From Fontibacterium temperatum (lineage in GTDB: Bacteria > Pseudomonadota > Alphaproteobacteria > Pelagibacterales > Pelagibacteraceae): a stretch of 64,000 bases of DNA. Positions 8,142 through 16,283 of this stretch are shown here, piece by piece. The DNA is taken from the NCBI GenBank assembly GCA_964203055.1, contig CAXNKS010000001.1, positions 434,001 through 498,000 of the forward strand. The letters run 5' to 3'. A program made the position numbers and the translations under genes. The notes beneath the pieces were generated by a model. The model worked only from the letters and a program-made list of their open reading frames with translations, was not told the origin of the DNA and did no database searches. Position 1 is the stretch's first letter, and each line of letters opens with the position of its first letter.

Positions 8142-8161
8142 CTTCATGTAACGTCATGAAG
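8142..8161 (+). promoter_or_regulatory. Hairpin containing the lipid kinase start codon
   Basis: CTTCATG and CATGAAG form a 7-bp stem with a 6-base loop (TAACGT). The initiating ATG at 8156-8158 lies inside the 3' arm, so folding of the mRNA would bury the start codon. This suggests translational control, possibly linked to the structured element just upstream. Confidence 0.5.
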
Positions 8162-9007
8162 AAAATCTGCATTATATATAATTCAAAAATAAGTTTATTT
8201 AATAAATTTTTACTCAATAGAATTATAAAAATTTTAAGAAAAGAAAACCATGTTGAAACTTTTGGAACAGAAAGAATTGGTCATGCAACTTTACTCTGTA
8301 AAGTTCATATAAAAAATTTTGACATTATGGTTGCGGCTGGTGGCGATGGAACAATAAATGAAGTTATCAATGGGATGGATGACAAAACATCCCTTGGAAT
8401 AATACCTCTTGGAACAGCAAATATAGGAGCTTATGAAGCAAATATTAATAAAAATCCAAGTAAAGTAGCTCAAATTATATTGTCAGGAAAAATTAAAAAA
8501 ATTCATATTCAAGAAGTAAATAATAGAAAATTTTTTTTGATGACGGGAGTTGGTTACGATGCCTCGGTAGTAGAAACAGTTCAATCAAATTTATTCTTAA
8601 AAAAAATATTTGGCAAATTATTTTTTTTTATCGTTTCAATTGCAAAATTAATCTATTTTAAAAAATATGAGTTAAAAATTCTTGCTAACAATAAAGTTTA
8701 TCTAGCAAATTGGGCCATTATAACTAATGCTAAACATTATGGTGGTTCTTTTCAATTAACGAAGGATACAGATATTTTTGAAAAAAAATTAATTACTTAT
8801 TTATTTATTAATTTAACAAGATTTGACGTTATAAAAAATTTACTTAAAATTTTAAAAAAACAAAACTTAGAAGAAAATAATAAAGTAATTAAGATTGTAA
8901 GTGATGATATTTTTATAAACTCTAAATTAAAAGTACCTATTCAATGTGATGGTGAATTTATAGGTTGTTTACCGGTGCAAATTAAAAATACGAAGAAGAA
9001 CAATTAA
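8156..9007 (+). CDS. Diacylglycerol kinase catalytic-domain lipid kinase (YegS/DagK family)
   Basis: Predicted ATP-dependent lipid kinase, 283 residues, the usual length. The N-terminal DAGK catalytic domain has the nucleotide motif VAAGGDGTINEVINGM at about 61-76 and LGIIPLGTANIGAYEA near 80-95. The C-terminal sandwich domain ends with a PIQCDGEF motif typical of the family. Beside PlcP and Agt, a role in phosphorylating diacylglycerol back to phosphatidate is plausible, closing a lipid-recycling loop. Other lipids are possible substrates. Confidence 0.85.
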   Translation: MKKICIIYNSKISLFNKFLLNRIIKILRKENHVETFGTERIGHATLLCKVHIKNFDIMVAAGGDGTINEVINGMDDKTSLGIIPLGTANIGAYEANINKNPSKVAQIILSGKIKKIHIQEVNNRKFFLMTGVGYDASVVETVQSNLFLKKIFGKLFFFIVSIAKLIYFKKYELKILANNKVYLANWAIITNAKHYGGSFQLTKDTDIFEKKLITYLFINLTRFDVIKNLLKILKKQNLEENNKVIKIVSDDIFINSKLKVPIQCDGEFIGCLPVQIKNTKKNN

Positions 9008-9026
9008 TCTTTTAGTAAAAGAAGAA

Positions 9027-9125
9027 TTAAACGTACAAGCTGATTAATAATATCACTGCAGCAATAAGAATTAAAAAAACAATTACAGCTTTATTTAAGG
9101 GAAGATTATTTAAATATCTAAACAC
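9027..9125 (-). CDS. Small single-span membrane protein
   Basis: A 32-residue ORF starting with GTG at 9125, just after the stop of the DoxX-like gene, and ending with TAA at 9029-9027. After the first 10 polar residues almost the whole protein is one hydrophobic segment (KAVIVFLILIAAVILLISLYV). It could be translated from the doxX message. No function is recognised, and a chance ORF is possible at this size. Confidence 0.4.
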   Translation of the reverse strand: MFRYLNNLPLNKAVIVFLILIAAVILLISLYV

Positions 9126-9128
9126 AAA

Positions 9129-9581
9129 TTAAAATTCTTTTGGTAGAGAACCATCTATTGAAGCTCTGCCTCCACCTTTAAAAAATATTGCAATCATTAT
9201 TACTAACCAGAACAATGGATATTCATATCCACCTTTAACCCAAAGAAAACCATTTTTTAAATGAATATAAAAAGTTGCAACTGCCAAAAGACCTATTAAT
9301 TGAATTGCAACAAATCTAGTTAAAAAACCTAATGCTAAAAACATTCCACCAAAAAATTCTAAAATACCAATGTAAAGTGCTAAGGGATAAGCAGGCTCTA
9401 ATTGAACGCTTTTAAAAAAATCAACTGTGCCATTTAAATTAACAAATAATTTGCTATAACCATGAGGCACCATCATTGCTCCAGCAACAAATCGAATTAA
9501 TGAATAAGAATAATATGATGATGAATCGTAAAATCTTTCTAGGTAAGGAATAAGTAATTTTGAATTTCTAGAAACTCTCAT
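9129..9581 (-). CDS. DoxX-family membrane protein
   Basis: Four-helix inner-membrane protein of 150 residues. DoxX features are RFVAGAMMVPHGYSKL near residue 30, a central GILEFFGGMFLALGFLTRF, and the C-terminal LFWLVIMIAIFFKGGGRASID. The family includes the thiosulfate:quinone oxidoreductase small subunit and partners of redox enzymes, but most members are of unknown function. It stands alone apart from a tiny membrane ORF downstream, so no specific role can be assigned. Confidence 0.85.
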   Translation of the reverse strand: MRVSRNSKLLIPYLERFYDSSSYYSYSLIRFVAGAMMVPHGYSKLFVNLNGTVDFFKSVQLEPAYPLALYIGILEFFGGMFLALGFLTRFVAIQLIGLLAVATFYIHLKNGFLWVKGGYEYPLFWLVIMIAIFFKGGGRASIDGSLPKEF

Positions 9582-9670
9582 TTGTAAATTTTATATTCTT
9601 CTTAATAATTAAGATCAATCAATAAATATGTCTAAATTTTAAATTTAAATTTTATATGCATTAAAGTATT

Positions 9671-9747
9671 TGGTGCGCCCGGAAAGAGTCGAACTTCCAA
9701 CCTCCAGATTCGTAGTCTGGCATTCTATCCAATTGAACTACGGGCGC
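9671..9747 (-). tRNA. tRNA-Arg (anticodon ACG)
   Basis: Minus-strand cloverleaf. Acceptor arms GCGCCCG and CGGGCGC pair perfectly, the discriminator is A and CCA is encoded. The anticodon stem CCAGA/TCTGG holds loop CTACGAA, giving anticodon ACG, which reads CGN arginine codons after A-to-I editing. The T arm contains GTTCGAC. Confidence 0.95.
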
Positions 9748-9752
9748 TTATT

Positions 9753-10700
9753 TTAAACTTTTACAAATATTAACTTGTTAAATATTAATGTAAATTTTTT
9801 GTATAAAAAAAGTATTAGAAAAACAATTAATAACGAAAAAATTACTCTAAAAAATAACACTCCTGAAATATGACCTCCAATGATAATCATCAAGATGCTA
9901 TCTTCAATAACAGCATGTACTAGATTTAATAAAGATAAAGAAAGCAGAATACTTTGTTTATTAATTGATCCTGATTTTGCTTCTTTAATTAACAATCCCC
10001 CTCCAAATTGAAGCCCGATAGTTAAACCAACAATAATAATATTTATTGCACTAGAACTGATCCCCATTAGCTTTAATGGATTTGCAAGTAATCTTTTGAT
10101 TAAATTTTCAACACCAATTTTTTTTAAAATATTTAGAGAAAAAACTAAAATACAAATAATACAAAATATATAAATTAGGTTTTCAACTTGTCCTAACACC
10201 CAAGAATAATAATCCGTTGGAACGACACGTTGTTCTAAAACTAAGCTAAATTTTTCCTGTAAAAATCCAAAATAGAAATAAATTCTATATAAAATAAACC
10301 CAGCTAAAAAGGCAATTCCTATCCTCAAGACAGAAGCATAAACAAAAGAAACACCAGCTGCATGAGAAATGGCGCTTTCAACTAATATATTATGAGCAAT
10401 TAAAATAATTACAGTTAAGACTGTAACCTGAGCAACTGTTAGATCTAATGATGGGACAATATTAATAAAAAGAACAATCGCAGCATAAACATTAATTATA
10501 ATAGCTGTAACCCAAACTATACCTAGCTCAGCGGGGAGACCTAATAATTGAACAATAGGTTCAAAAAAATTTGAAATAATTTTTACTATTCCAATTTCTT
10601 CTAGAATTTTAATTATAAAAATAAACGGAATTAATATTTTATATAAAGGGATACAAATATCCTTGATTTCTAAAAGACTATTTTTAAAAAACTTATTCAA
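9753..10700 (-). CDS. Nucleoside-recognition (Gate) domain membrane protein
   Basis: Polytopic membrane protein of 315 residues with two repeated Gate-like halves. Examples are IPFIFIIKILEEIGIVKIIS with a following PxxxLLGLPAELGIVW, and GLTIGLQFGGGLLIKEAKSG in the second half. The family is related to spore-maturation proteins SpmA/B and nucleoside transporters, and the transported substrate is unknown. The start is TTG at 10700, overlapping the corrected stop of the upstream VTT gene (TTGA). That suggests the two are one coupled operon. Confidence 0.8.
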   Translation of the reverse strand: MNKFFKNSLLEIKDICIPLYKILIPFIFIIKILEEIGIVKIISNFFEPIVQLLGLPAELGIVWVTAIIINVYAAIVLFINIVPSLDLTVAQVTVLTVIILIAHNILVESAISHAAGVSFVYASVLRIGIAFLAGFILYRIYFYFGFLQEKFSLVLEQRVVPTDYYSWVLGQVENLIYIFCIICILVFSLNILKKIGVENLIKRLLANPLKLMGISSSAINIIIVGLTIGLQFGGGLLIKEAKSGSINKQSILLSLSLLNLVHAVIEDSILMIIIGGHISGVLFFRVIFSLLIVFLILFLYKKFTLIFNKLIFVKV

Positions 10701-11414
10701 ATTTTACTCGTGAAAAATTTTTGTTTTACAAAATTAACTACTAGAACCATTATGCCAAGTGCAGTTAAGGGTATAGAAACTTTAGGATCCGAGAGTAATT
10801 CTAAATTAAATGGATGTCCCTCTTCAATTTTTGAACTAATTCCAGATACTAAACTTACCGAAATAAATATTCCATGGAGCTACACCAAAAATATTTGAAA
10901 GGAATATTTTTTTAAGTTTCATATTAAATAATATTGGTATTAAACTGCCAGCTTGCGATGGTATTCCTGGAACTAATCTTAAAAATAATAAATAAGCAAA
11001 ATCGTTATTTTTAAAATGACTATCTAAACTTTTATATTTGTTTGAAAAATATTTAAAAACTAAATCTTTAAAATAATAATTTGCAAAAACATACAAAGCT
11101 GTAGAACCGAATGCAAATCCCATTAATAATAACAAAGATCCTAGAACTGAACCGAAAATAAACCCTGCTGCAATGACTACAGGAAAACCAAAACCAAGTA
11201 AGAAAAACCAAATCGTGCAAAATAAGAAAAATAAAAACGAAGAAAGAAAAATATTTTGATCAATATAATTTAGAACTACTTTTCGATCATTTTTAATAAA
11301 ATCTGAATTTACATAATTATAAACTTCATAATAAAAAAAAAGAAATGTTACTAAACCCACTATTAAAAGATAAATTAATCCTAAAAGAATTTTAAGCTTT
11401 GATAATTGCGTCAT
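10697..11414 (-). pseudogene. TVP38/TMEM64 (VTT-domain) membrane protein with a +1 frameshift
   Basis: The first 180 residues form a typical VTT-domain protein, with an N-terminal helix and a GFGFPVVIAAGFIFGSVLGSLL core. They also include the LRLVPGIPSQAGSLIPILF motif and reach IFGVAP. Reading then breaks at 10872-10877 (CCATGG) and stops at 10836. Skipping one base restores a family-like end (GIFISVSLVSGISSKIEEG) that runs to TGA at 10697. The total length is 3n+1. Removing one base would give about 238 residues. It may be a sequence error rather than a dead gene. The family is implicated in membrane-lipid and trafficking functions. Confidence 0.8.
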
Positions 11415-11495
11415 TTTTAAAACGTATTAAATAAAAACTTTTGCTGTACATGATTTAACAATTTACCTATAAATAGCCAAATTCTAATTATCACA

Positions 11496-11630
11496 ATGAA
11501 AAGAACCTTTCAGCCAAGTAAAATAGTAAGAAAGAGAAGACACGGTTTTAGATCACGTATGGCAACAAAAGGTGGTCGAAAAGTTATTGCTCGAAGAAGA
11601 TTTAAGGGAAGAAAAACTGTATCTGCTTAA
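11496..11630 (+). CDS. rpmH: 50S ribosomal protein L34
   Basis: A 44-residue, strongly basic ribosomal protein of the large subunit. The sequence MKRTFQPSKIVRKRRHGFR and the RMATKGGRKVIARRR core are diagnostic of L34. It begins the conserved rpmH-rnpA-yidD-yidC order. The next gene starts 3 bases after its stop. The gene is short but unmistakable. Confidence 0.98.
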   Translation: MKRTFQPSKIVRKRRHGFRSRMATKGGRKVIARRRFKGRKTVSA

Positions 11631-11633
11631 GTC

Positions 11634-11987
11634 ATGCCCAAGACTCTAAAATTTGAAAGTCTTAGAGGCAATCTTGAATTCAAAAAAATTCTATCAGCAA
11701 AAAAAGTAAGTTCAGACTTATTCACAATTTATTACACCAATAAAGATGCTTCTCTTGAAACAAATAAAATTCATATGAGCTTTGTCTCGGCTAAAAAGCT
11801 AGGAAATGCCGTAAAAAGAAATAAAATTAGAAGAAGATTAAAAATGGCTGCACGCAAAGCCATTTCTGCGATTGATTCATTTAACAATAAATATAAGTAT
11901 GCTGTTTTTGCAAAATCAAAAATATATGATGTTGATTTTAATAAAATTGTACAAGAACTTGAATATAAATTTAGCTCGTTAAAATAA
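11634..11987 (+). CDS. rnpA: Ribonuclease P protein component
   Basis: Protein subunit of RNase P, which helps the catalytic RNA remove 5' leaders from pre-tRNAs. It is 117 residues, a usual length. The RNA-binding signature RNKIRRRLKMAAR lies near residues 62-74, preceded by FVSAKKLGNAVKRN. It sits directly after rpmH, the near-universal arrangement, and its stop codon overlaps the start of yidD by one base (TAATG). Confidence 0.96.
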   Translation: MPKTLKFESLRGNLEFKKILSAKKVSSDLFTIYYTNKDASLETNKIHMSFVSAKKLGNAVKRNKIRRRLKMAARKAISAIDSFNNKYKYAVFAKSKIYDVDFNKIVQELEYKFSSLK

Positions 11988-12247
11988 TGTTAAAAAAAAT
12001 AGATAATTTTTTTTCTTTTATTCTTACAAAATTTATTAAGCTCTATAAGTTTTTATTATCTCCTTTCTTTCATAACGCTTGTCATTATGATCCAACATGC
12101 TCTGAATATTTTATGCAGAGTTTAAAAGAATTTGGTTTTATCAAAGGATGTTTTAAGGGAATTCTTAGAATTTTAAGATGCCATCCTATTAAATTTTTAG
12201 GCGGCGGATTTGGTTATGATCCTGTTGTAAATAAGAAAAATAAATAA
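11987..12247 (+). CDS. yidD: Membrane protein insertion efficiency factor YidD
   Basis: Small (86-residue) membrane-associated factor that assists YidC-dependent insertion. Family features are LYKFLLSPFF, the CHYDPTCSEYFMQSLKEFG block with its conserved cysteines, and RILRCHPIKFLGGGFGYDPV near the C-terminus. It lies between rnpA and yidC with one-base overlaps on both sides, so it is part of the same translated unit. Confidence 0.95.
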   Translation: MLKKIDNFFSFILTKFIKLYKFLLSPFFHNACHYDPTCSEYFMQSLKEFGFIKGCFKGILRILRCHPIKFLGGGFGYDPVVNKKNK

Positions 12248-13942
12248 TGGAAAATAGAAACGTTATCATAGCGGTCATATTATCAACTGCGATTTTAATT
12301 GGTTGGTCAATGTACTTTGAAAATCCTGATGAGGCTCAAAGAAAAAGACTTGAAATTCAAGGAAAAACGGAAACTCAAACTAATATTCAAAAACCAGAAA
12401 CTCCTCAAACTACAAAAGCAAATCCAACAAAAGCTATTTCCAGAGGTGAGGCATTAAAGGAAGGTGACAGAGTATCCATTGAGAATAGTAATTTGGCTGG
12501 CTCTATATCTTTAAGAGGAGCTATAATTGATGATATTGTATTAAAGAATTACCGAGAAACTTTAGATAAAAATAGCAAACCAATTGTTGTTCTTAGTCCT
12601 AAAAAATCTGATGAAGGATATTTTGTAGAATCCGGTTGGGCATCAACAAAATCAGACATTAAAGTCCCAGATAACAATAGTATTTGGCAAATTAGAGATG
12701 GTAAAAAATTAACCCCTACTTCTCCTGTAACTCTTGAGTGGAATAACAGAGAAGGAATTATTTTTTCTAAAAAGATTGAAGTAGATAATAAATATTTGTT
12801 TAAAATTACAGAAACGATCAGAAATGAAAAAAATAAAACAATTGAATTATTTCACTATTCTCAAATAACAAAAAATACGAAAGCCTACTACGGAAAATTT
12901 TTATATTCTACATGAAGGATTAATTGGTGTTGTAGATAAAAATTTAAAAGAAGAAACATATTCAACAATTGAAAAAGAGAAAAAAACGTATGCTGGTAAA
13001 AGTGGTTGGTTTGGTATTACTGATAAATATTGGATGTCTGCCATTATTCCTGAGAGCGGAAAATCTTTCAAAGGTGAATACTCCTTTGCTAACAGTTATA
13101 AAGCGAATTTTATAATATCAGAGCCAACTATAGCGAATCCTCAAAAAAGCACTTCTGCTACTTTAAAAATATTTATTGGCGCAAAAGAAGTTTACCCAAT
13201 CGATAATTATACTGAAATAGAAAAAATTGACCGCTTTGATTTATCAATTGATTGGGGTTGGTTTTATTTTATTACAAAACCTTTGTTCTTTGTAATCGAT
13301 TATATCTTTAAAATTGTTGGAAATTTTGGTCTTGCAATTATTATTCTTACTCTCATTGTAAGAATTTTATTTTTTCCACTTAATAACTATTCTTTTAAAT
13401 CCATGGCGAAAATGAAAGTTCTTCAGCCAGAAACGTTAAGAATAAAAGAATTGTACAAAGACGATGTAAAAAGAACGCAGCAAGAAATGATGGCCTTATA
13501 TAAAAGAGAAAAAGTAAATCCTTTATCAGGATGTCTTCCAATATTAATTCAAATTCCAATTTTCTTTGCAGTTTATAAGATGCTTTTTGTAACTCTTGAA
13601 ATGCGTCATGCTCCATTTTTTGGATGGATTAAAGATTTATCAGCCGCAGATCCAACAACGATTTTTAATTTATTTGGTTTAATTCCTTGGAATCCTCCTT
13701 CGTTTTTAATGATAGGTGTGTGGCCAATATTAATGGGTATTACAATGTACTTTCAAATGAAGCTAAACCCAACTCCACCAGACCCAATTCAGGCAAAAAT
13801 TTTTGCATTCTTTCCTTTGATAATGACAGTAATGTTAGCAACTTTTCCTTCTGGATTAGTCGTATATTGGACTGTAAGTAACGTCCTTACGATGGCTCAA
13901 CAGTATTACATTATGAAGAAGACTACGGTGAAAACGGTTTGA
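12247..13942 (+). pseudogene. yidC: Membrane protein insertase YidC, split by a +1 frameshift
   Basis: YidC/Oxa1 inserts proteins into the inner membrane. The first part (to 12915) has the N-terminal anchor RNVIIAVILSTAILIGWSMYF and the start of the periplasmic domain. The C-terminal part, open from about 12893, has the insertase core, including LAIIILTLIVRILFFPL, NPLSGCLPILIQIPIFFAVY and FPSGLVVYWTVSN. The break is at GGAAAATTTTT (12892-12902). Removing one A restores YYGNFYILHEG, as expected for YidC. Total length is 3n+1, about 564 residues when corrected. YidC is essential, so a sequencing error is more likely than inactivation. Confidence 0.9.
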
Positions 13943-14796
13943 TGGATATAAAGTCTTTTTGGCCAGAACTTGGTCCATCAATTCAAGAGGCATCAGTTTA
14001 CTTTGACAAATATAAAAATAAAAAAATAATTCTCAAATACGGTGGTCAGGTTATGTCTGATCAAAGTTTATCAAAAGCATTTGCGCAAGATGCTGCAATT
14101 TTAAGAAAATTAGATGTCGATGTTGCGGTTATTCATGGTGGTGGTCCTCAAATCAAAACAAAACTAGAATCTCAAAATTTAGAAAATAAATTTATTTCTG
14201 GATTAAGAGTAACTGATGAAAATGTAATAAAAGTTGTAGAAGATGTTTTGTTAAATGAGATAAATCCAGATCTAAGAGATGCTATTATAAATTATGGAGC
14301 AAAAGCTGAGTCTGTAACTGTTAGAAAAAATAATGTAATTCATATCGATAAGGCTATAGATCAACAGTTAGGATTTGTTGGCGATCCAAAAAAGATTGAT
14401 ACAAAAATGTTAAATAACTTTTTTAAACAAAAAATTATTCCAGTTATTGCTCCTATGGGAATGGATAATAAAGGCCAAGTTTACAATGTGAATGCCGATA
14501 CAGCCGCTGGAACCATTGCAAATCAAATAAAGGCTGAAAGGCTTTTATTAATGACGGATGTTCCTGGGGTAAATGATAAAAGTGGTAATTTGATTTCACA
14601 ACTATCTACAAAGCAAGCTTTAGATCTTATTGATGATGGAACGATTACCGGGGGAATGATTCCAAAAATTAAAACATGCATTAGCGCTATTGAGTCTGGT
14701 GTAAACGGAGTGGTTATTATTGATGGAAGAAAATCTCACGCTGTCCTTTTTGAGTTATTCTCAAATCTTGGAGCTGGAACACTTATAGTAAAATAA
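13942..14796 (+). CDS. argB: Acetylglutamate kinase
   Basis: Phosphorylates N-acetylglutamate with ATP, the second step of arginine synthesis. It is an amino-acid-kinase fold of about 284 residues with KKIILKYGGQVM, VIHGGGPQI and the C-terminal GGMIPKIKTCISAIESGV and IIDGRK motifs. I prefer ATG at 13942, which overlaps the yidC stop (TGATG). A TTG one codon earlier is possible. The stop overlaps the next gene by one base. The neighbouring gene set (dapD, dapE) shows this operon mixes arginine and lysine pathways. Confidence 0.96.
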   Translation: MDIKSFWPELGPSIQEASVYFDKYKNKKIILKYGGQVMSDQSLSKAFAQDAAILRKLDVDVAVIHGGGPQIKTKLESQNLENKFISGLRVTDENVIKVVEDVLLNEINPDLRDAIINYGAKAESVTVRKNNVIHIDKAIDQQLGFVGDPKKIDTKMLNNFFKQKIIPVIAPMGMDNKGQVYNVNADTAAGTIANQIKAERLLLMTDVPGVNDKSGNLISQLSTKQALDLIDDGTITGGMIPKIKTCISAIESGVNGVVIIDGRKSHAVLFELFSNLGAGTLIVK

Positions 14797-15464
14797 TGGA
14801 TAAAATAAAGGACATAAAGTTTTGGATTTTTGATTTAGACAATACTCTTTACCCTTCATCAACAAATTTATTTTCGGGAATTGATAAACTAATGGCAAGT
14901 TTTATTACTCAAAATTTAAATGTTAGTCATGAAGAAGCTATTCAAATGAAAAATGATTATTTTCAAAAACACGGAACTACTTTGAATGGCTTAATCAAGC
15001 ATCATAATATTGACCCTCATCACTTTTTAGAATTTGTGCATAATATTGATTATAGTTTTTTAAATAAAAATGAAAAACTAAATAAAGAAATCAAAAGTTT
15101 ACCTGGCAAAAAAATTATATTTACTAATGGTTCAAAAAAACATGCAAATAATGTTATTAGCAATTTGCAACTTGATGAAAATCTTTTTTCAATATTTGAT
15201 ATTGTTGATTCAGATTTTGTTCCAAAACCAGAGAGATCTCCTTATGAAAGGCTTATTAAGAAATACGACATTATACCCGAGCAAAGTATTTTTTTTGAAG
15301 ATATCGCTAGAAACTTAAAGCCAGCTCATGATCTTGGTATGAAAACAGGATGGGTAATAAATGAAGATAATTGGGCAAAAGAAGGCCATGACGAGGATCA
15401 TGTACACTTTAAAATAAAAGAATTAGATCATTTTCTTGAGCAGTGTAATTTGTTAATTAAATAA
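14796..15464 (+). CDS. HAD-superfamily pyrimidine 5'-nucleotidase-like hydrolase
   Basis: HAD phosphatase of 222 residues with motif I FDLDNTLYPSS at residues 13-23, motif II FTNGSKKHA near 109 and motif III/IV EDIARNLKPAHDLGMKTGWV. It resembles the SDT1/PHM8-type pyrimidine 5'-nucleotidases common in alphaproteobacteria. The substrate cannot be fixed from the sequence. The ATG overlaps the argB stop by one base (TAATG), so it is co-translated with amino-acid genes. Confidence 0.85.
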   Translation: MDKIKDIKFWIFDLDNTLYPSSTNLFSGIDKLMASFITQNLNVSHEEAIQMKNDYFQKHGTTLNGLIKHHNIDPHHFLEFVHNIDYSFLNKNEKLNKEIKSLPGKKIIFTNGSKKHANNVISNLQLDENLFSIFDIVDSDFVPKPERSPYERLIKKYDIIPEQSIFFEDIARNLKPAHDLGMKTGWVINEDNWAKEGHDEDHVHFKIKELDHFLEQCNLLIK

Positions 15465-15466
15465 AC

Positions 15467-16282
15467 ATGAGTCTAGAAAATACTATTTTAAAAGCTTGGG
15501 AAGACAGAAATAATATTAATAAAAATTCCGATAAAACAATTATTTCTGCAATTAATGAAACTTTGGAAAAACTGGACTCGGGTAATATTAGAGTCTGTGA
15601 GAAAAAAAATAATGAGTGGCATACTCATCAATGGATAAAAAAAGCAATTCTTTTAAGTTTTAAAATACAAGATAATAAAATTCTTTCAGGACCTTATGCG
15701 ACTTGGTTTGATAAAGTAGAGGGCAAGACAGCTCTTTGGGATGAAAAAAAACATATTGAAGCTGGATTTAGAGCTGTACCAAATGGAGCGATTAGAAAAT
15801 CTGCATACATTGGAAAAAATGTCGTGCTGATGCCATCCTTTATAAATGTTGGCGCTTATGTTGATGATGGAACCATGATTGATACCTGGTCAACGGTTGG
15901 CTCGTGTGCGCAAATTGGAAAAAATTGTCATATTTCTGGAGGAGTTGGAATTGGTGGAGTGTTAGAACCTCTTCAAGCAAACCCAGTAATCATTGAAGAT
16001 AATTGTTTTATCGGAGCAAGATCAGAGGTGGCTGAGGGCGTTATTGTTGGCGAAGGTTCTGTAATTTCTATGGGTGTTTACATTGGAGCTTCAACAAAGA
16101 TTATAGATAGAAAAACAAACCAAATTATTTATGGAAAAGTTCCTCCTTATTCAGTGGTAGTCTCGGGATCGCTTGCAAACGAAGATAAAAGCAAACCAAG
16201 TTTATATTGCGCGGTCATTGTTAAAACTGTTGATGAAAAAACTAGAAGCAAAACCTCAATAAACGAATTGCTAAGAGATTGA
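15467..16282 (+). CDS. dapD: 2,3,4,5-tetrahydropyridine-2,6-dicarboxylate N-succinyltransferase
   Basis: Transfers succinyl from succinyl-CoA to tetrahydrodipicolinate in lysine and meso-diaminopimelate synthesis. It is 271 residues, typical for DapD. The C-terminal left-handed beta helix is made of hexapeptide repeats (for example VVLMPSFINVGAYVDDGTMID and GVGIGGVLEPLQANPVIIED). It starts 2 bases after the HAD gene and is followed within 2 bases by dapE, the next but one step of the same pathway. Confidence 0.97.
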   Translation: MSLENTILKAWEDRNNINKNSDKTIISAINETLEKLDSGNIRVCEKKNNEWHTHQWIKKAILLSFKIQDNKILSGPYATWFDKVEGKTALWDEKKHIEAGFRAVPNGAIRKSAYIGKNVVLMPSFINVGAYVDDGTMIDTWSTVGSCAQIGKNCHISGGVGIGGVLEPLQANPVIIEDNCFIGARSEVAEGVIVGEGSVISMGVYIGASTKIIDRKTNQIIYGKVPPYSVVVSGSLANEDKSKPSLYCAVIVKTVDEKTRSKTSINELLRD

Positions 16283-16283
16283 A

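Noticed and set aside
12892..12902. Programmed -1 ribosomal frameshift in yidC
   Set aside because: The change needed is +1, and no X-XXY-YYZ slippery heptamer is in phase. An extra base is the simpler explanation.
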